NCBI RefSeq assembly: GCF_021341785.1 | Contig: NZ_JAJTTF010000003.1 | Span: 124,001 to 188,000 of the forward strand | DNA length: 64,000 nucleotides | Source: Microbacterium sp. Au-Mic1 | GTDB lineage: Bacteria > Actinomycetota > Actinomycetes > Actinomycetales > Microbacteriaceae | Direction of reading: 5' to 3' | Part shown: piece after piece, positions 1 to 8,460 of the stretch | How positions within the stretch are numbered: the first letter of the stretch is position 1 | Layout: each line of letters begins with the position of its first letter | The notes under the pieces: generated by a model | The model's input: the letters and a program-made list of their open reading frames with translations, nothing else | Told to the model about the DNA's origin: nothing | Databases searched by the model: none | Translations under genes and position numbers: made by a program

Positions 1-1
1 C

Positions 2-682
2 GACGTGGTCGTGGCCGTGAATCACGACGTCGACCAGCTGCTGCCCGCACTCGCCGAGCGCGCGGGGGTGATCCGCTGCGCTCTGGACATGATGCGCGTC
101 TCGGCCGATCTGCCGTCGCCGCTGCAGGCGCCCCTGCTCACCGGCTGGTCGATGGTGCGCTACCGCCGGTTCGCGGGCCTCGGTGCTGCGACGGCGCTGC
201 GCGAGCGGCTGCATGCCGGGCGCCCTGAGCTGGCTGCGCTCGATCTGAACCAGATGTACACGCAGCTGCCCGACGGGACGCTGCTGCTCGGCGACTCGCA
301 CCACAAGGCGGTGCAGCCGGGTCCGTTCCAGCCCGAGGCCGCGTTCGACGCGTTCCTCGCCGAGGCGCGAGAGCTCTTCGAAGTCGGCGGGATGAGGGTG
401 CTCGAGCGCTGGCAGGGGATCTACGCCGCAGCCGCCGAGGAGTTCCTCATCGAGGAGGTCGCGCCGCGCGTGCTCGCGCTCGCCGCGACCACCGGCATCG
501 GCATGACCACGGGACTGGGCCTCGCCGAGATCGAGACCGCCCGCGTCCTCGGCTGGGGCGGATCCGGATCCGTCGGCGCCGAGACGTCCGCCTTCGTCGG
601 CGGCGCACAGACACCCGCCATCGTCGGCGGCGCAGGAACGACCGCCACCGTCGGCGGCATCGCACAGGAGGAGAACGCATGA
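2..682 (+). CDS. FAD-dependent oxidoreductase, phosphonate-associated (C-terminal part, 5' end outside window)
   Basis: The reading frame is open from base 2, so only the C-terminal 227 codons are present and the N-terminal Rossmann FAD motif is off the edge. The DAO-like C-terminal part is recognisable: DGTLLLGDSHH near the middle and TGIGMTTGLGLAE (about residues 163-175 counted from base 5), the usual FAD-contacting end of glycine/D-amino-acid oxidases. Its two downstream neighbours match the genes that accompany the TIGR03364 FAD oxidoreductases, which are proposed (not proven) to deaminate an aminophosphonate. Oddity: after the family end there is a Gly/Thr/Val-rich tail with three 9-residue near repeats (ETSAFVGGA, QTPAIVGGA, GTTATVGGI; bases 581-661). 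The stop overlaps the next start (ATGA), and AGGAGG at 666-671 serves that gene. Confidence 0.75.
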   Translation, partial: DVVVAVNHDVDQLLPALAERAGVIRCALDMMRVSADLPSPLQAPLLTGWSMVRYRRFAGLGAATALRERLHAGRPELAALDLNQMYTQLPDGTLLLGDSHHKAVQPGPFQPEAAFDAFLAEARELFEVGGMRVLERWQGIYAAAAEEFLIEEVAPRVLALAATTGIGMTTGLGLAEIETARVLGWGGSGSVGAETSAFVGGAQTPAIVGGAGTTATVGGIAQEENA

Positions 683-1440
683 ACCCGCACACCCCGATCG
701 AACTGGTCGTGCTCGACATGGCAGGGACCACCGTGCTCGACGACGGCATCGTGGAGCAGGCGTTCCAGCGTGCGGCCGAGCGCACCGGGGTCGCGACCCG
801 GATCGGCTGGGACGCGGCGCTGCAGTACGTGCGCGACACGATGGGGCAGTCGAAGATCGACGTGTTCACGCACCTCGCCGACGGCGACGTGGCGGCCGCC
901 GAGCGCGCCACCGCGCAGTTCGAGGCCGCCTACGCCGAGATCGTGGCGGAACAGGGCGCGACCGAGATCCCCGGCGCGGCCGATGCCATCCGCGCACTGC
1001 GCGACGCCGGCCTGAAGGTCTGGCTGACCACCGGGTTCGCCCCGGTCACCCGTGACGCGCTCCTGGACGCGCTGGGCTGGCACGACCTCGTCGACGGCGT
1101 GCTGAGCCCGGTCGACGCGGGTCGCGGACGCCCCGCCCCCGATCTCGTGCTCACCGCGCTGCTGCGCGCCGGAGCGTCGTCGGTCCAGGCGGTTGCCGTC
1201 GCCGGTGACACCGTGAGCGACGTGCAGTCGGGCCGCCGTGCCGGTGCCGGCTTCGTGGCGGGTGTGCTGAGCGGTGCGCACGACGCGGTGGCGCTCGAGA
1301 CCGCCGACCCCGATGCGGTGCTGCCGGACGTGACGGCCCTGCTCGGCGCGCTCGCCGAGCGCGGGCTCGTCCCCGCGCTCGCGCCGGAGCCCGCAGACAC
1401 CGTGTCGGCCCCCGCCGTTGCGCCGATCGCGGCCGGCTGA
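679..1440 (+). CDS. Phosphonatase-like HAD hydrolase (TIGR03351-type)
   Basis: A 253-residue HAD-superfamily phosphohydrolase. Motif I is DMAGTT (residues 13-18; Asp13 is the expected nucleophile). Motif II is LTTGF (116-120), followed by GRPAPD (150-155) and motif IV GDTVSDVQSG (176-185). DxAGTT and the MGQSKIDVF segment (Lys59) resemble phosphonoacetaldehyde hydrolase PhnX, whose MGxxK lysine forms a Schiff base; whether Lys59 does the same is inference. This family is typically linked to FAD oxidoreductases like the gene upstream and is thought to cleave the C-P bond of a phosphonate aldehyde. The start is fixed by AGGAGGAG at 666-673 and the 4-nt ATGA overlap. The last 25 or so residues are Ala/Pro-rich and probably disordered. 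Confidence 0.85.
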   Translation: MNPHTPIELVVLDMAGTTVLDDGIVEQAFQRAAERTGVATRIGWDAALQYVRDTMGQSKIDVFTHLADGDVAAAERATAQFEAAYAEIVAEQGATEIPGAADAIRALRDAGLKVWLTTGFAPVTRDALLDALGWHDLVDGVLSPVDAGRGRPAPDLVLTALLRAGASSVQAVAVAGDTVSDVQSGRRAGAGFVAGVLSGAHDAVALETADPDAVLPDVTALLGALAERGLVPALAPEPADTVSAPAVAPIAAG

Positions 1441-1441
1441 C

Positions 1442-2599
1442 ATGCGCGCGGCGCTGGTCCGCCCCGCCGAGGAGGTGCACCGGCACGACGTGCCGCTGCG
1501 GCCGGCCGCCGTCGCCATGGCCTGGCTCGGCGTCGGGATCCCGCACGAGGCGCTCGCGGTGCCGGGCGTCGCTCTGGCGCCCCACGATGTGCTCGTGGCG
1601 GTGGAGATGTCGACGATCTGCGGATCCGACATCCACACCGTGCAGGGACGTCGTCATGCGCCCACGCCTCTCGTGCTCGGGCACGAGAGCGTGGGCCGGA
1701 TCATCGCGATCGGCGACGAGGGTGCGCGCGCGGTGGACGGCGGGGAGCTGCACGTCGGCGATCGCGTGGTCTGGTCGGTGACCGTTTCGTGCGGGCACTG
1801 CGACCGCTGCCTCGCGGGGATCGCGCAGAAGTGCCGGCAGCTCGCGAAGTACGGGCATGCGCGCATCGAGCCGCGCTGGGAGCTCACCGGCGGTTTCGCC
1901 GGGCACGTGCACCTGCGTGCCGGCACCGGGATCGTGCGCGTGCCGGAGGCGTTGCCGGCCGCCGCGCTCGCACCCGTCTCCTGCGCCACGGCGACCGCCT
2001 GGGCGGGCGTCGCGCGCGGTGCCGCGCTGCGGGGTCGCCGGCTGCCGGATCCGTCCCCGTCCGCGGGACAGGAAGCGGAAGTGCTCGCGTGCGAGCGGGT
2101 GCTCGTGCTCGGTGCGGGACTGGTCGGCCTGACCGCGGCGGTGATCGCCGCGGAACTGGGCGGACGCGTGCAGATCGCGGATCCCGACCCGGCTCGCCGC
2201 GCCTTCGCGGAGCGGTTCGCGCTCACCGCGATCGCCCCGGACGATGTCGCGGAGGAGGCGTTCGATCTCGTGATCGAGGCCTCGGGGCACGCGGTGCGCG
2301 GGGCCCTGGACGCGGTCGACGTGGGCGGCGCCGTGGTGCTGCTGGGCAGCGTCTTCCCCGCGGATCCGGTGCCGCTCGACGCCGAGCGCATCGTGCGCGG
2401 GCTGGTGACCGTGGCCGGGGTGCACAACTACACCGGCGCGGAGCTGCACGCCGCGGCCGCATTCATGGCGGGCCGTGGGCGCGCGCACCCGTTCGCGGAC
2501 GCCGTGGGAGCCGTGCATCCGCTCGCCGCCGTCGATGCGGCGCTCGTGCAGGCGGCCGCCCCGGGGGCTCCGCTGCGGGTCGGGCTCACCCCGCGCTGA
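1442..2599 (+). CDS. Zinc-binding alcohol dehydrogenase, phosphonate-catabolism type
   Basis: A 385-residue medium-chain zinc dehydrogenase. Catalytic-zinc residues are Cys60 (STICGSD) and His81-Glu82 (GHES). The structural zinc lobe is Cys117, Cys120, Cys123 and Cys131. The NAD(P) Rossmann loop GAGLVG is at 224-229. Position directly after the FAD oxidoreductase and PhnX-like hydrolase matches the proposed phosphonate-associated dehydrogenases (TIGR03366), so the likely substrate is an alcohol or aldehyde from phosphonate breakdown; that substrate is inference. The ATG at 1442 is preferred over an in-frame TTG at 1418 because the stop of the previous gene ends at 1440, leaving 1 nt and suggesting translational coupling. 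It ends the three-gene operon. Confidence 0.82.
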   Translation: MRAALVRPAEEVHRHDVPLRPAAVAMAWLGVGIPHEALAVPGVALAPHDVLVAVEMSTICGSDIHTVQGRRHAPTPLVLGHESVGRIIAIGDEGARAVDGGELHVGDRVVWSVTVSCGHCDRCLAGIAQKCRQLAKYGHARIEPRWELTGGFAGHVHLRAGTGIVRVPEALPAAALAPVSCATATAWAGVARGAALRGRRLPDPSPSAGQEAEVLACERVLVLGAGLVGLTAAVIAAELGGRVQIADPDPARRAFAERFALTAIAPDDVAEEAFDLVIEASGHAVRGALDAVDVGGAVVLLGSVFPADPVPLDAERIVRGLVTVAGVHNYTGAELHAAAAFMAGRGRAHPFADAVGAVHPLAAVDAALVQAAAPGAPLRVGLTPR

Positions 2600-2652
2600 G
2601 CCCCGGCCACGGCTTGGGTGCGTCGATCGACGACGCGCGCAGCGCGACGGAG

Positions 2653-2720
2653 ACGGGGTGCTCTCGCGAGCCGGGTTTCGTTTCGCTCGGCCTTCGGCCG
2701 TGCTCGCTCGACGACCCCGT
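2653..2720. repeat. Imperfect intergenic palindrome
   Basis: Outer arms ACGGGGT (2653-2659) and ACCCCGT (2714-2720), then GCGAGC (2666-2671) with GCTCGC (2702-2707), enclose a small CGGCC-TTC-GGCCG hairpin. It follows the stop of the dehydrogenase and may act as a terminator; there is no T-run. It is a weaker relative in layout of the palindromic elements elsewhere in the window. Confidence 0.4.
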
Positions 2721-2742
2721 GTGAAGAGCCCTCGGAACGTGC

Positions 2743-2748
2743 CAGGCT
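2743..2748 (+). promoter_or_regulatory. Weak -10 (CAGGCT) before the RhtA-like exporter
   Basis: CAGGCT ends 6 nt before the GTG at 2755. The first base departs from TANNNT, so this is a marginal call resting on spacing. Confidence 0.4.
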
Positions 2749-2754
2749 TGAGGG

Positions 2755-3687
2755 GTGAACTCCCAGGAACCGCGGCAGCAGCCCGCTCTCGGCGTGCTGC
2801 TGGTCGTTGGATCCTGCCTGTCCCTGCCTTTCGGCGCGGCCGTCGCCACGACGATCTTCCCGGCCCTCGGGTCGTGGGGCGTCACCGGGCTGCGCGTGCT
2901 CATCGCCGCGATCGTGGTGTGGATCATCGCGCGCCCGCGCCTCGGCCGGTGGAACCGCGCGCAGTGGACCGCCGCCGTCCTGTTCGGCGTCTCGATTGCG
3001 GCCATGAACGGCACCTACTACGCCGCGATCGACCGCATCCCGCTCGGGCCCGCGGTCGCGATCGAGTTCCTCGGCCCGCTGGTGCTGGCGGCCCTGCTCA
3101 CACGGCGCCTGGCCGACGCGGTCTGGGTGGGGATCGCCCTGATCGGCATGGCGCTGCTCGGCGTCGACGGCCTCACCGGCGCGGAGGCGCTCGACCCCTG
3201 GGGCGTGCTGTTCGCCCTCATCGCGGCCGGATTCTGGATCATGTACATCCGCATGAGCACCCGCGTCGGGGCGCTCACCACGGGAACCGAGGGGCTGGCG
3301 GTCGCCCTCGCCGTCGCCGCCGTGCTACTGCTGCCGTTCGGGGTGCCTGCCGCCGTCACCGCGGTCGGCGATCCGCGGGTGCTGGGGCTCGCGGCACTCA
3401 CCGCGCTGCTGGCCTCGGTGATCCCGTACATCCTCGAGCTCGCCGCGCTGCGCCGGCTGCCGCAGCGGGTGTTCGGGATCCTGCTCAGCCTCGAGCCGGT
3501 CTTCGCGACGATCGCGGGGCTGCTGGTGCTCGGGCAGCAAGCGTCGCCGCTGCGGCTCGCCGCGATCGCGCTGGTGGTGATCGCGAGCATCGGCGTCACC
3601 GCAGGAGCGCGGCGTCGGCGCGGTGCAGGGCCCGACGAGGAGCCGCCGTCGCCGCTGACCGGATCCATCCCGGTCGTGCCGGACTGA
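2755..3687 (+). CDS. EamA/RhtA-family amino-acid or metabolite exporter
   Basis: A 310-residue integral membrane protein with ten hydrophobic segments in two EamA-like halves. Signature stretches include YYAAIDRIPLGPAVAIEFLGPL in the first half (residues about 86-107) and LRRLPQRVFGILLSLEPVFA in the second, the usual RhtA pattern in which each half carries a conserved proline-rich loop before a helix. RhtA homologues export threonine/homoserine or other small metabolites; the substrate here cannot be read from sequence. The GTG start is used with a nearby GAGGGG. A short basic and Pro-rich cytoplasmic tail ends the protein. It stands alone: 155 nt after the phosphonate operon and 72 nt before an independently promoted gene. 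Confidence 0.85.
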   Translation: MNSQEPRQQPALGVLLVVGSCLSLPFGAAVATTIFPALGSWGVTGLRVLIAAIVVWIIARPRLGRWNRAQWTAAVLFGVSIAAMNGTYYAAIDRIPLGPAVAIEFLGPLVLAALLTRRLADAVWVGIALIGMALLGVDGLTGAEALDPWGVLFALIAAGFWIMYIRMSTRVGALTTGTEGLAVALAVAAVLLLPFGVPAAVTAVGDPRVLGLAALTALLASVIPYILELAALRRLPQRVFGILLSLEPVFATIAGLLVLGQQASPLRLAAIALVVIASIGVTAGARRRRGAGPDEEPPSPLTGSIPVVPD

Positions 3688-3746
3688 CAGGTAGGCGCAC
3701 CGTCGGCATCGCTTGTCACACGCGCCGACCGTATCGCGGCCAGGCG

Positions 3747-3752
3747 TAGCCT
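3747..3752 (+). promoter_or_regulatory. -10 box TAGCCT of nitronate monooxygenase
   Basis: TAGCCT with 7 nt to the ATG at 3760; transcription would begin at or next to the start codon. Confidence 0.6.
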
Positions 3753-3759
3753 CGGGAGC

Positions 3760-4803
3760 ATGAGCGCGCTCACCGACCTCCTCGGCATCCGCACCCCCGT
3801 CGTCCTCGGGCCGTTCGGCGGGCTCAGCTCGATCCCGCTCGTCGCGGCGGTCAGTGCGGCGGGAGGCCTCGGATCGTACGGGCTCTACGGCTACGACGCG
3901 GAGCGGATCCGCGCGACCGTCGCAGGGATCAGGGCGGCGACCCGCCGGCCGTTCGCGCTGAACATCTGGCTGCCCCTGGGCGACGAGGTCGAGCCCGGGG
4001 CCGAGCACGACGGCTATGCGGCGGCGCTCTCACCGTTCTTCGCCGACGTGGGAGCCGAGGTGCCGGCCCGGCCCGTGGCGTATCTGCCGTCGCTCGAGGA
4101 GCAGCTCGCCGCGATCCTCGAGGCGGCTCCGGCCGTGCTCAGTGTCGTGTTCGGCGTGCCCTCGGCATCACTCGTCGATGACGCGCATCGCCGCGGGATC
4201 CCCGTGATCGGCACCGCGACGACCGTCGCCGAGGCGCGCGCCCTCGCCGAGGGCGGGGTGGACGCGATCGTCGCCACCGGCGCCGAGGCCGCGGGGCATC
4301 GCGTGTCGTTCCTGCGGCCGGCCGAGGAGTCGCTGGTCGGGCTGTTCTCGCTCCTGCCGCAAGTCGTGGATGCGGTCGACGTGCCGGTGATCGCCGCAGG
4401 CGGGGTCTCGGACTCGCGCGGCGTCGCCGCTGCCTTCGCGCTCGGCGCGCAAGGCGTGCAGGTCGGCACCGCCTTCCTCGGCACGGCGGAGTCGACGGCG
4501 AACGACGCGCACCGCACAGCGATCCGTGCGACACCCGCCGAAGGCACCGTGCTCACTCGGGCGATGAGCGGCCGGCTCGCACGCGGAGCACGCAACCGGG
4601 TGGTGGCCGAGATCGAAGCGGCAGGATCGATCGCCCCGTTCCCGGCGCAGAACTGGATCACCGGACGCTTCCGCACCCCCGCCGGGCAGCAGAACAGGGG
4701 CGAGCTGCAGTCGCTGTGGATGGGGCAGTCGGCGCCGCTGGCCCGCTACGAGACCGCCGCCGCGGCGTTCGCGGAGCTGGCCGCGGGCGTTCCGAGCGCC
4801 TGA
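3760..4803 (+). CDS. Nitronate monooxygenase (2-nitropropane dioxygenase family)
   Basis: A 347-residue FMN-dependent TIM-barrel enzyme that oxidises alkyl nitronates, such as the toxin propionate-3-nitronate, to keto products and nitrite. Visible family marks: the N-terminal TPVVLGPFGGLSS loop, a GAEAAGHR segment with the candidate catalytic base His180, and the FMN-phosphate site AAGGVSDSRG (212-221) plus GTAF (236-239). The overall length fits class I/II NMOs. The C-terminal WITGRFRTPAGQQ segment is intact. It is a single-gene unit, convergent with purU downstream (39 nt gap). Enoyl-reductase-like FabK proteins share the fold, but the isolated context and motifs favour NMO. Confidence 0.85.
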   Translation: MSALTDLLGIRTPVVLGPFGGLSSIPLVAAVSAAGGLGSYGLYGYDAERIRATVAGIRAATRRPFALNIWLPLGDEVEPGAEHDGYAAALSPFFADVGAEVPARPVAYLPSLEEQLAAILEAAPAVLSVVFGVPSASLVDDAHRRGIPVIGTATTVAEARALAEGGVDAIVATGAEAAGHRVSFLRPAEESLVGLFSLLPQVVDAVDVPVIAAGGVSDSRGVAAAFALGAQGVQVGTAFLGTAESTANDAHRTAIRATPAEGTVLTRAMSGRLARGARNRVVAEIEAAGSIAPFPAQNWITGRFRTPAGQQNRGELQSLWMGQSAPLARYETAAAAFAELAAGVPSA

Positions 4804-4842
4804 GGCGGCGCCGCGCCCGAGGTGCCGGGTCGCCGTCCGGCC

Positions 4843-5706
4843 TCAGAGGATGACGGTCGAGCGGCCGTGCACGATGACGCGGTCGTCGGCGTGCCACTGC
4901 ACGGCCCGCGCGAGCACGAGGCGCTCCACGTCGGCGCCGCGGCTCTGCAGTTCGGCGGCCGACTCGGCGTGCGTGACGCGGGTGACGTCCTGCTCGATGA
5001 TCGGCCCCTCGTCGAGGTCCGCCGTGGCGTAGTGCGCGGTGGCGCCGATCAGCTTCACCCCGCGATCCTTGGCACGGGCATAGGGGTTCGCGCCGATGAA
5101 CGCCGGCAGGAACGAGTGGTGGATGTTGATCACCGGAGCGCCGAGGCTCTCGATGAACTCGTCGGTGAGGATCTGCATGTAGCGCGCGAGGACGACCAGA
5201 TCCACGTTCCCCTGCAGCAGCTCGAGCTGACGCCGCTCCATCTCGGCCTTGCCCTCGGCGCCCGAACCGGCGGGGATGTGCACGAAGGGCACCCCGAACG
5301 AGCGCACCGACTCGGCCAGATCCGGGTGGTTCGAGACGACCATGGTGACATCGATGTCGAGCTGGCCGCGCTGGGTGCGCCAGAGTAGCTCCATGAGGCA
5401 GTGGTCGTACTTGGACACGAAGATCGCGACGCGCTTGCGCTTGGAGGCGTCGTGCAGCGACCACTCCATGCCGAAGCGCTCGGCGACCGCGGCGAGGTCG
5501 GCCTCGAGAGCCGGGCGTGCGGCGGCGAGGCCGTCGCGGTGGATGACCGTGCGCTGGAAGAAGCGCCCGCCGGCGGCGTCGGTCGAGTGCTGATCGAGGG
5601 AGATGATGTTGGCCTGGTGCGCAGCGAGCACTCCGGCGACGGCGGCGACGATGCCGGGCTGGTCGTCGCACGCGATCAGCAGTCGTGCGGTGTCGGGCTG
5701 CGCCAT
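4843..5706 (-). CDS. purU: Formyltetrahydrofolate deformylase
   Basis: A 288-residue enzyme hydrolysing 10-formyl-THF to formate and THF, balancing one-carbon pools. There is an N-terminal ACT domain (residues about 5-80, with DDQPGIVAAVAG) and a formyltransferase-fold catalytic domain (90-288). Catalytic signatures are NIHHSFLPAF starting at Asn194 and HYATADLDEGPIIEQ starting at His225. The ATG at 5706 is chosen because AAGGAG lies 8 nt upstream; an 18-codon in-frame extension to 5760 lacks homology-like sequence. It is transcribed alone, upstream of nothing on its strand within reach. Confidence 0.93.
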   Translation of the reverse strand: MAQPDTARLLIACDDQPGIVAAVAGVLAAHQANIISLDQHSTDAAGGRFFQRTVIHRDGLAAARPALEADLAAVAERFGMEWSLHDASKRKRVAIFVSKYDHCLMELLWRTQRGQLDIDVTMVVSNHPDLAESVRSFGVPFVHIPAGSGAEGKAEMERRQLELLQGNVDLVVLARYMQILTDEFIESLGAPVINIHHSFLPAFIGANPYARAKDRGVKLIGATAHYATADLDEGPIIEQDVTRVTHAESAAELQSRGADVERLVLARAVQWHADDRVIVHGRSTVIL

Positions 5707-5817
5707 GGCGTCGTCTCCTTGCAAGGGGGTGTGCGTCGATTCTGCCGCGCCCCGGCGCACGAGGCGAATCGCGACCGCAACCTGCGGGTCGGCCGCGGGC
5801 TTCGTGCGCGCAGACGA

Positions 5818-5854
5818 CGGAAGGGACCCGGGCGCGGGGCCCGGATCCCTTCCG
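5818..5854 (-). terminator. Terminator after the secreted lectin-like gene
   Basis: 16-nt arms (5818-5833 and 5839-5854) pair with a single mismatch around a 5-nt loop. It lies 30 nt beyond the stop of the minus-strand gene and before purU. Confidence 0.75.
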
Positions 5855-5883
5855 TCGAGGATCGGTGGTCGGATCCGCCGCGA

Positions 5884-8277
5884 TCAGTTCCCGGAGAACT
5901 CCGCCAGGCTCAGCGTCTGGTCGCCGGGCCGGGTGAACAGGCCCGCCTGCCCGCTGCTCGAGCCTCCGTGCGACGCCGGCTTGTCCCAGGTGCGGCCCGG
6001 AGTCGTCGCGGCCGTGGACGTGTCGATGCCCAGCACGAGCCCCGAGTAGCGGTTCACGAGCCGGACCGATCCGGTCGCCTCACCGCTCGTCGGATCGGTG
6101 TTCGGCACGACGAACCACTGCTGCCCGACGCCGGCCGATGCCTTGTCCGTGAGCGTCAGGCCCGCGCCCCAGGCCCGACCGGCCGTGGACGAGGCGTCGA
6201 CGCCGAGGAGCGCCCCGGCCTGGGTCGCGATCGTGTACGCGCCGTCGCCGGTGGCCGTGAACGTCCAGGCGCCGTTCTTGCGATTCACGGATCCGGCGGT
6301 CGTCAGCTTCTTCCCGTTGCCGGACGCGGAGAGCTTGCGTCCGTCGGCGTTGGCGATCGTGTAGGCCTTCGTGGTGTCGACCGCGGAGGCCGGCGAGACC
6401 GAGGGGCCGGCATCGATCGTGATGTTGGCGAGCTGCGCATAGGCATCGCCCATGCAGCCGAACGAGCAGTACGACCGGAACGACTTGCCGACGATCGCCG
6501 AGCTCGTCTTGTTGGCCGGGTCGACGAACCACCGGTACCAGGAGGCCGTGGTGTACGCGGAACCGGTGTCACCGAGACGGAACCACTTCTGCGTCGCCAG
6601 GTTCTTCGTGGCGTAGAACTCTTGCGGCGCCTTGCCCGACTGGTCGGGGTTCTGCGGCTGTCCGATGTACAGGCCGAGGTAGGCGTCGTACGTGACGTCC
6701 ATCACGAACAGCGGCGAGGTCGCAGGCATCTGCCCGTTCTTGATCTGTTGCTGCGCCGTGCCCGGGGTGTTCGGGTCGTACTCCTTGTCGACCGGTGTGT
6801 AGCCGGTCTCGGTGTCGTCGGCGACGGGGACCATGTTGCTCTCCTTGCCGGAGATGCCGGGTTCGGTCCAGGCGCCGTCGTACCACTTCTGCCAGGTGCC
6901 GGTCGCCATCTTGCCGGAGATCGGGGCGCGGGCGACGTGCTCGTAGAAGGCCACCCAGCCGCCGGTCTTGTTCACGACGCGGGAGCCGTAGAACGCATAG
7001 AAGTAGCCGGAGGCGTGGTCGACGTACAGGCGCGGGTCGCCGTCGCCGTAGGAGTAGGTCTGCTGCGGGAACGCCGTGGTGTCGCCGCGGGTCGTGCTGT
7101 AGGGCGAGGTGATCGCATGCCCGGGGATGGTCCAGGTCTTGCCCTTGTCGGTCGAGACCGCGTAGTCGATCGCGTCGTAGTGCAGCCCGTCGCCGAAGGG
7201 CTTGGGGGTGAACTCGTTGTGCACGAGGCCGTACCAGTCGCCCGAGTCGGGGTCGACCCACATCTGGGTGATGTCGCAGTAGTTCGGCTGCGTGTAGCTG
7301 GATCCTGCCGGCGCCTTCGTCGACTCCACGCCGGTCGGGCTGGCGTTGCAGAAGTCGGTCGTATCCGGGTTGGTGCCGGCGGCGTTGAGCGCATCGTTCG
7401 GCTTCGCCGTGTCGAAGTTCGAGCCGGTGTACCAGTTCCACTGCCGGATGTCGCCGTTGCTGCCGTCGGGCTCGTTGTAGTAGTTCGCGTGCGACTCGCC
7501 GAAGTGGAACGTGCCGTCGGCGTCGATGAACGGGCTGGCCGGGGTGTCGTCGGGGTACTGCCAGGTGCTGTCGTCGACGGAGTCGGTCGTGACCGTCGCC
7601 GCTGCGGGCTTGGGCGTCGGGGTGGGCGTCGGGGTCGGGGTGGGCGTGACGATCGGGTCGGTCGTGTAGACGACGATCTCGGAGGCCGAGGCGTTGTTCG
7701 ACCCGTTCACGGCGTCCAGGACCTTGAACTCGACGTAGCGCGCCGACACCGGCTGGGCGAAGGTGACGTACTGGATCTGCGTGTTGCTCGTGGGCTGCGA
7801 GAACGTCGCCGTGCCCGCGGGCGTCCAGCCGCTGTTCCTGCCGTCCTTCGCGACCGCCGGGTCGTTCGTGGTCAGCACCTGCACGTCCTTGGCGGGGCCG
7901 TTGCCCTGCACCTTGACGGAATAGCCGAGACCGGTGAGGAGGTGCGAGGCGCCGATGTCGAACGTGAGGTAGTGCGGCATCGGATCCGGCGTGCCGCCGT
8001 TGTAGTTCGACGCCCACTGGGTCGAGTAGTCGCCGTCGAACGCGCCCTTCGCGGTGCCGTCGAGCGAGGGCGGCGCGGGGTATGGCGCCGACTCGGAGTC
8101 GACGTCGAGCAGCGTGTAGCCCGTGTCGGGGATCGCGGCACCGGCGGGCGGCGCGGCGTCGGCATGGGCCGCGGACACGGCGCCGAGGCTCAGCGTCGTC
8201 GCGGCGATCGCGAGCGCTGCGCCCCCGGCGAGAAGGCCCCGCGGTGTGCGGGGGAGGGACAGGATCTGTGGAGGCAT
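5884..8277 (-). CDS. Secreted multidomain protein: F5/8C-like, TP linker, Asp-box propeller, ricin lectin
   Basis: 797 residues. A Sec signal peptide covers about the first 40 residues (basic n-region, AIAATTLSLG core, AHADA cleavage region). Then comes a discoidin/CBM32-like domain (about 45-205; GAFDGDYSTQWAS), a (TP)n linker (about 209-223), and a central 390-residue domain containing an Asp-box, STDKGKTW, typical of sialidase-like beta-propellers. A C-terminal ricin-B trefoil (about 630-790; GVGQQWFVV) closes it. The architecture suggests an extracellular glycan-binding or glycan-degrading protein; no specific glycosidase family could be assigned and the catalytic acids are not identifiable by eye. 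The ATG at 8277 has AAGGAAG 4 nt upstream; the in-frame start at 8322 lies within the promoter. Downstream of, and probably repressed by, the LacI gene. Confidence 0.8.
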   Translation of the reverse strand: MPPQILSLPRTPRGLLAGGAALAIAATTLSLGAVSAAHADAAPPAGAAIPDTGYTLLDVDSESAPYPAPPSLDGTAKGAFDGDYSTQWASNYNGGTPDPMPHYLTFDIGASHLLTGLGYSVKVQGNGPAKDVQVLTTNDPAVAKDGRNSGWTPAGTATFSQPTSNTQIQYVTFAQPVSARYVEFKVLDAVNGSNNASASEIVVYTTDPIVTPTPTPTPTPTPKPAAATVTTDSVDDSTWQYPDDTPASPFIDADGTFHFGESHANYYNEPDGSNGDIRQWNWYTGSNFDTAKPNDALNAAGTNPDTTDFCNASPTGVESTKAPAGSSYTQPNYCDITQMWVDPDSGDWYGLVHNEFTPKPFGDGLHYDAIDYAVSTDKGKTWTIPGHAITSPYSTTRGDTTAFPQQTYSYGDGDPRLYVDHASGYFYAFYGSRVVNKTGGWVAFYEHVARAPISGKMATGTWQKWYDGAWTEPGISGKESNMVPVADDTETGYTPVDKEYDPNTPGTAQQQIKNGQMPATSPLFVMDVTYDAYLGLYIGQPQNPDQSGKAPQEFYATKNLATQKWFRLGDTGSAYTTASWYRWFVDPANKTSSAIVGKSFRSYCSFGCMGDAYAQLANITIDAGPSVSPASAVDTTKAYTIANADGRKLSASGNGKKLTTAGSVNRKNGAWTFTATGDGAYTIATQAGALLGVDASSTAGRAWGAGLTLTDKASAGVGQQWFVVPNTDPTSGEATGSVRLVNRYSGLVLGIDTSTAATTPGRTWDKPASHGGSSSGQAGLFTRPGDQTLSLAEFSGN

Positions 8278-8320
8278 CGGTCTTCCTTGCTGCGTCGTTG
8301 AGGCGGGGAGAACATCGGCC

Positions 8321-8350
8321 ACGGTACCCCCAAGTTATCGCTAACATCAA
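8321..8350 (-). promoter_or_regulatory. Promoter of the secreted lectin-like gene
   Basis: On the minus strand: -35 TTGATG (8350-8345), an 18-nt spacer, -10 TACCGT (8326-8321). The operator-like palindrome 8334-8345 fills the spacer, so a bound LacI protein would block polymerase directly. Confidence 0.55.
8334..8345. promoter_or_regulatory. LacI-type operator GTTATCGCTAAC
   Basis: GTTA-N4-TAAC palindrome with a CG centre, like known actinobacterial LacI-family operators for sugar-utilisation genes. It sits between a LacI gene and the secreted protein gene on the same strand. Confidence 0.65.
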
Positions 8351-8363
8351 GAAGATTCCGCGA

Positions 8364-8378
8364 ATTGCAACGCGCAAT
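8364..8378. promoter_or_regulatory. Inverted repeat ATTGC-N5-GCAAT
   Basis: Perfect 5-bp arms in the otherwise AT-enriched control region between the two LacI-type sites. Function unknown; possibly another operator or activator site. Confidence 0.4.
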
Positions 8379-8390
8379 CGCCGTCACGAG

Positions 8391-8403
8391 ATATCGCAAA
8401 CAT
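8391..8403. promoter_or_regulatory. Second LacI-like half-conserved operator
   Basis: ATATCGCAAACAT matches the first operator window TTATCGCTAACAT (8335-8347) at 11 of 13 positions. The two sites are 56 bp apart centre to centre, a spacing compatible with looping. Confidence 0.5.
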
Positions 8404-8460
8404 CGTCGATGGCGCCGAGGGTGGTCGCGTGTGCGAGGCGGAGAGGCGGCCCTGGCGCGG

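Noticed and set aside
5401..8301. A plus-strand open frame of 966 codons opposite purU and the secreted protein gene
   Set aside because: Repetitive Arg/Gly/Val/Asp-rich translation without domains; antisense frame of high-GC genes with clear families on the minus strand.
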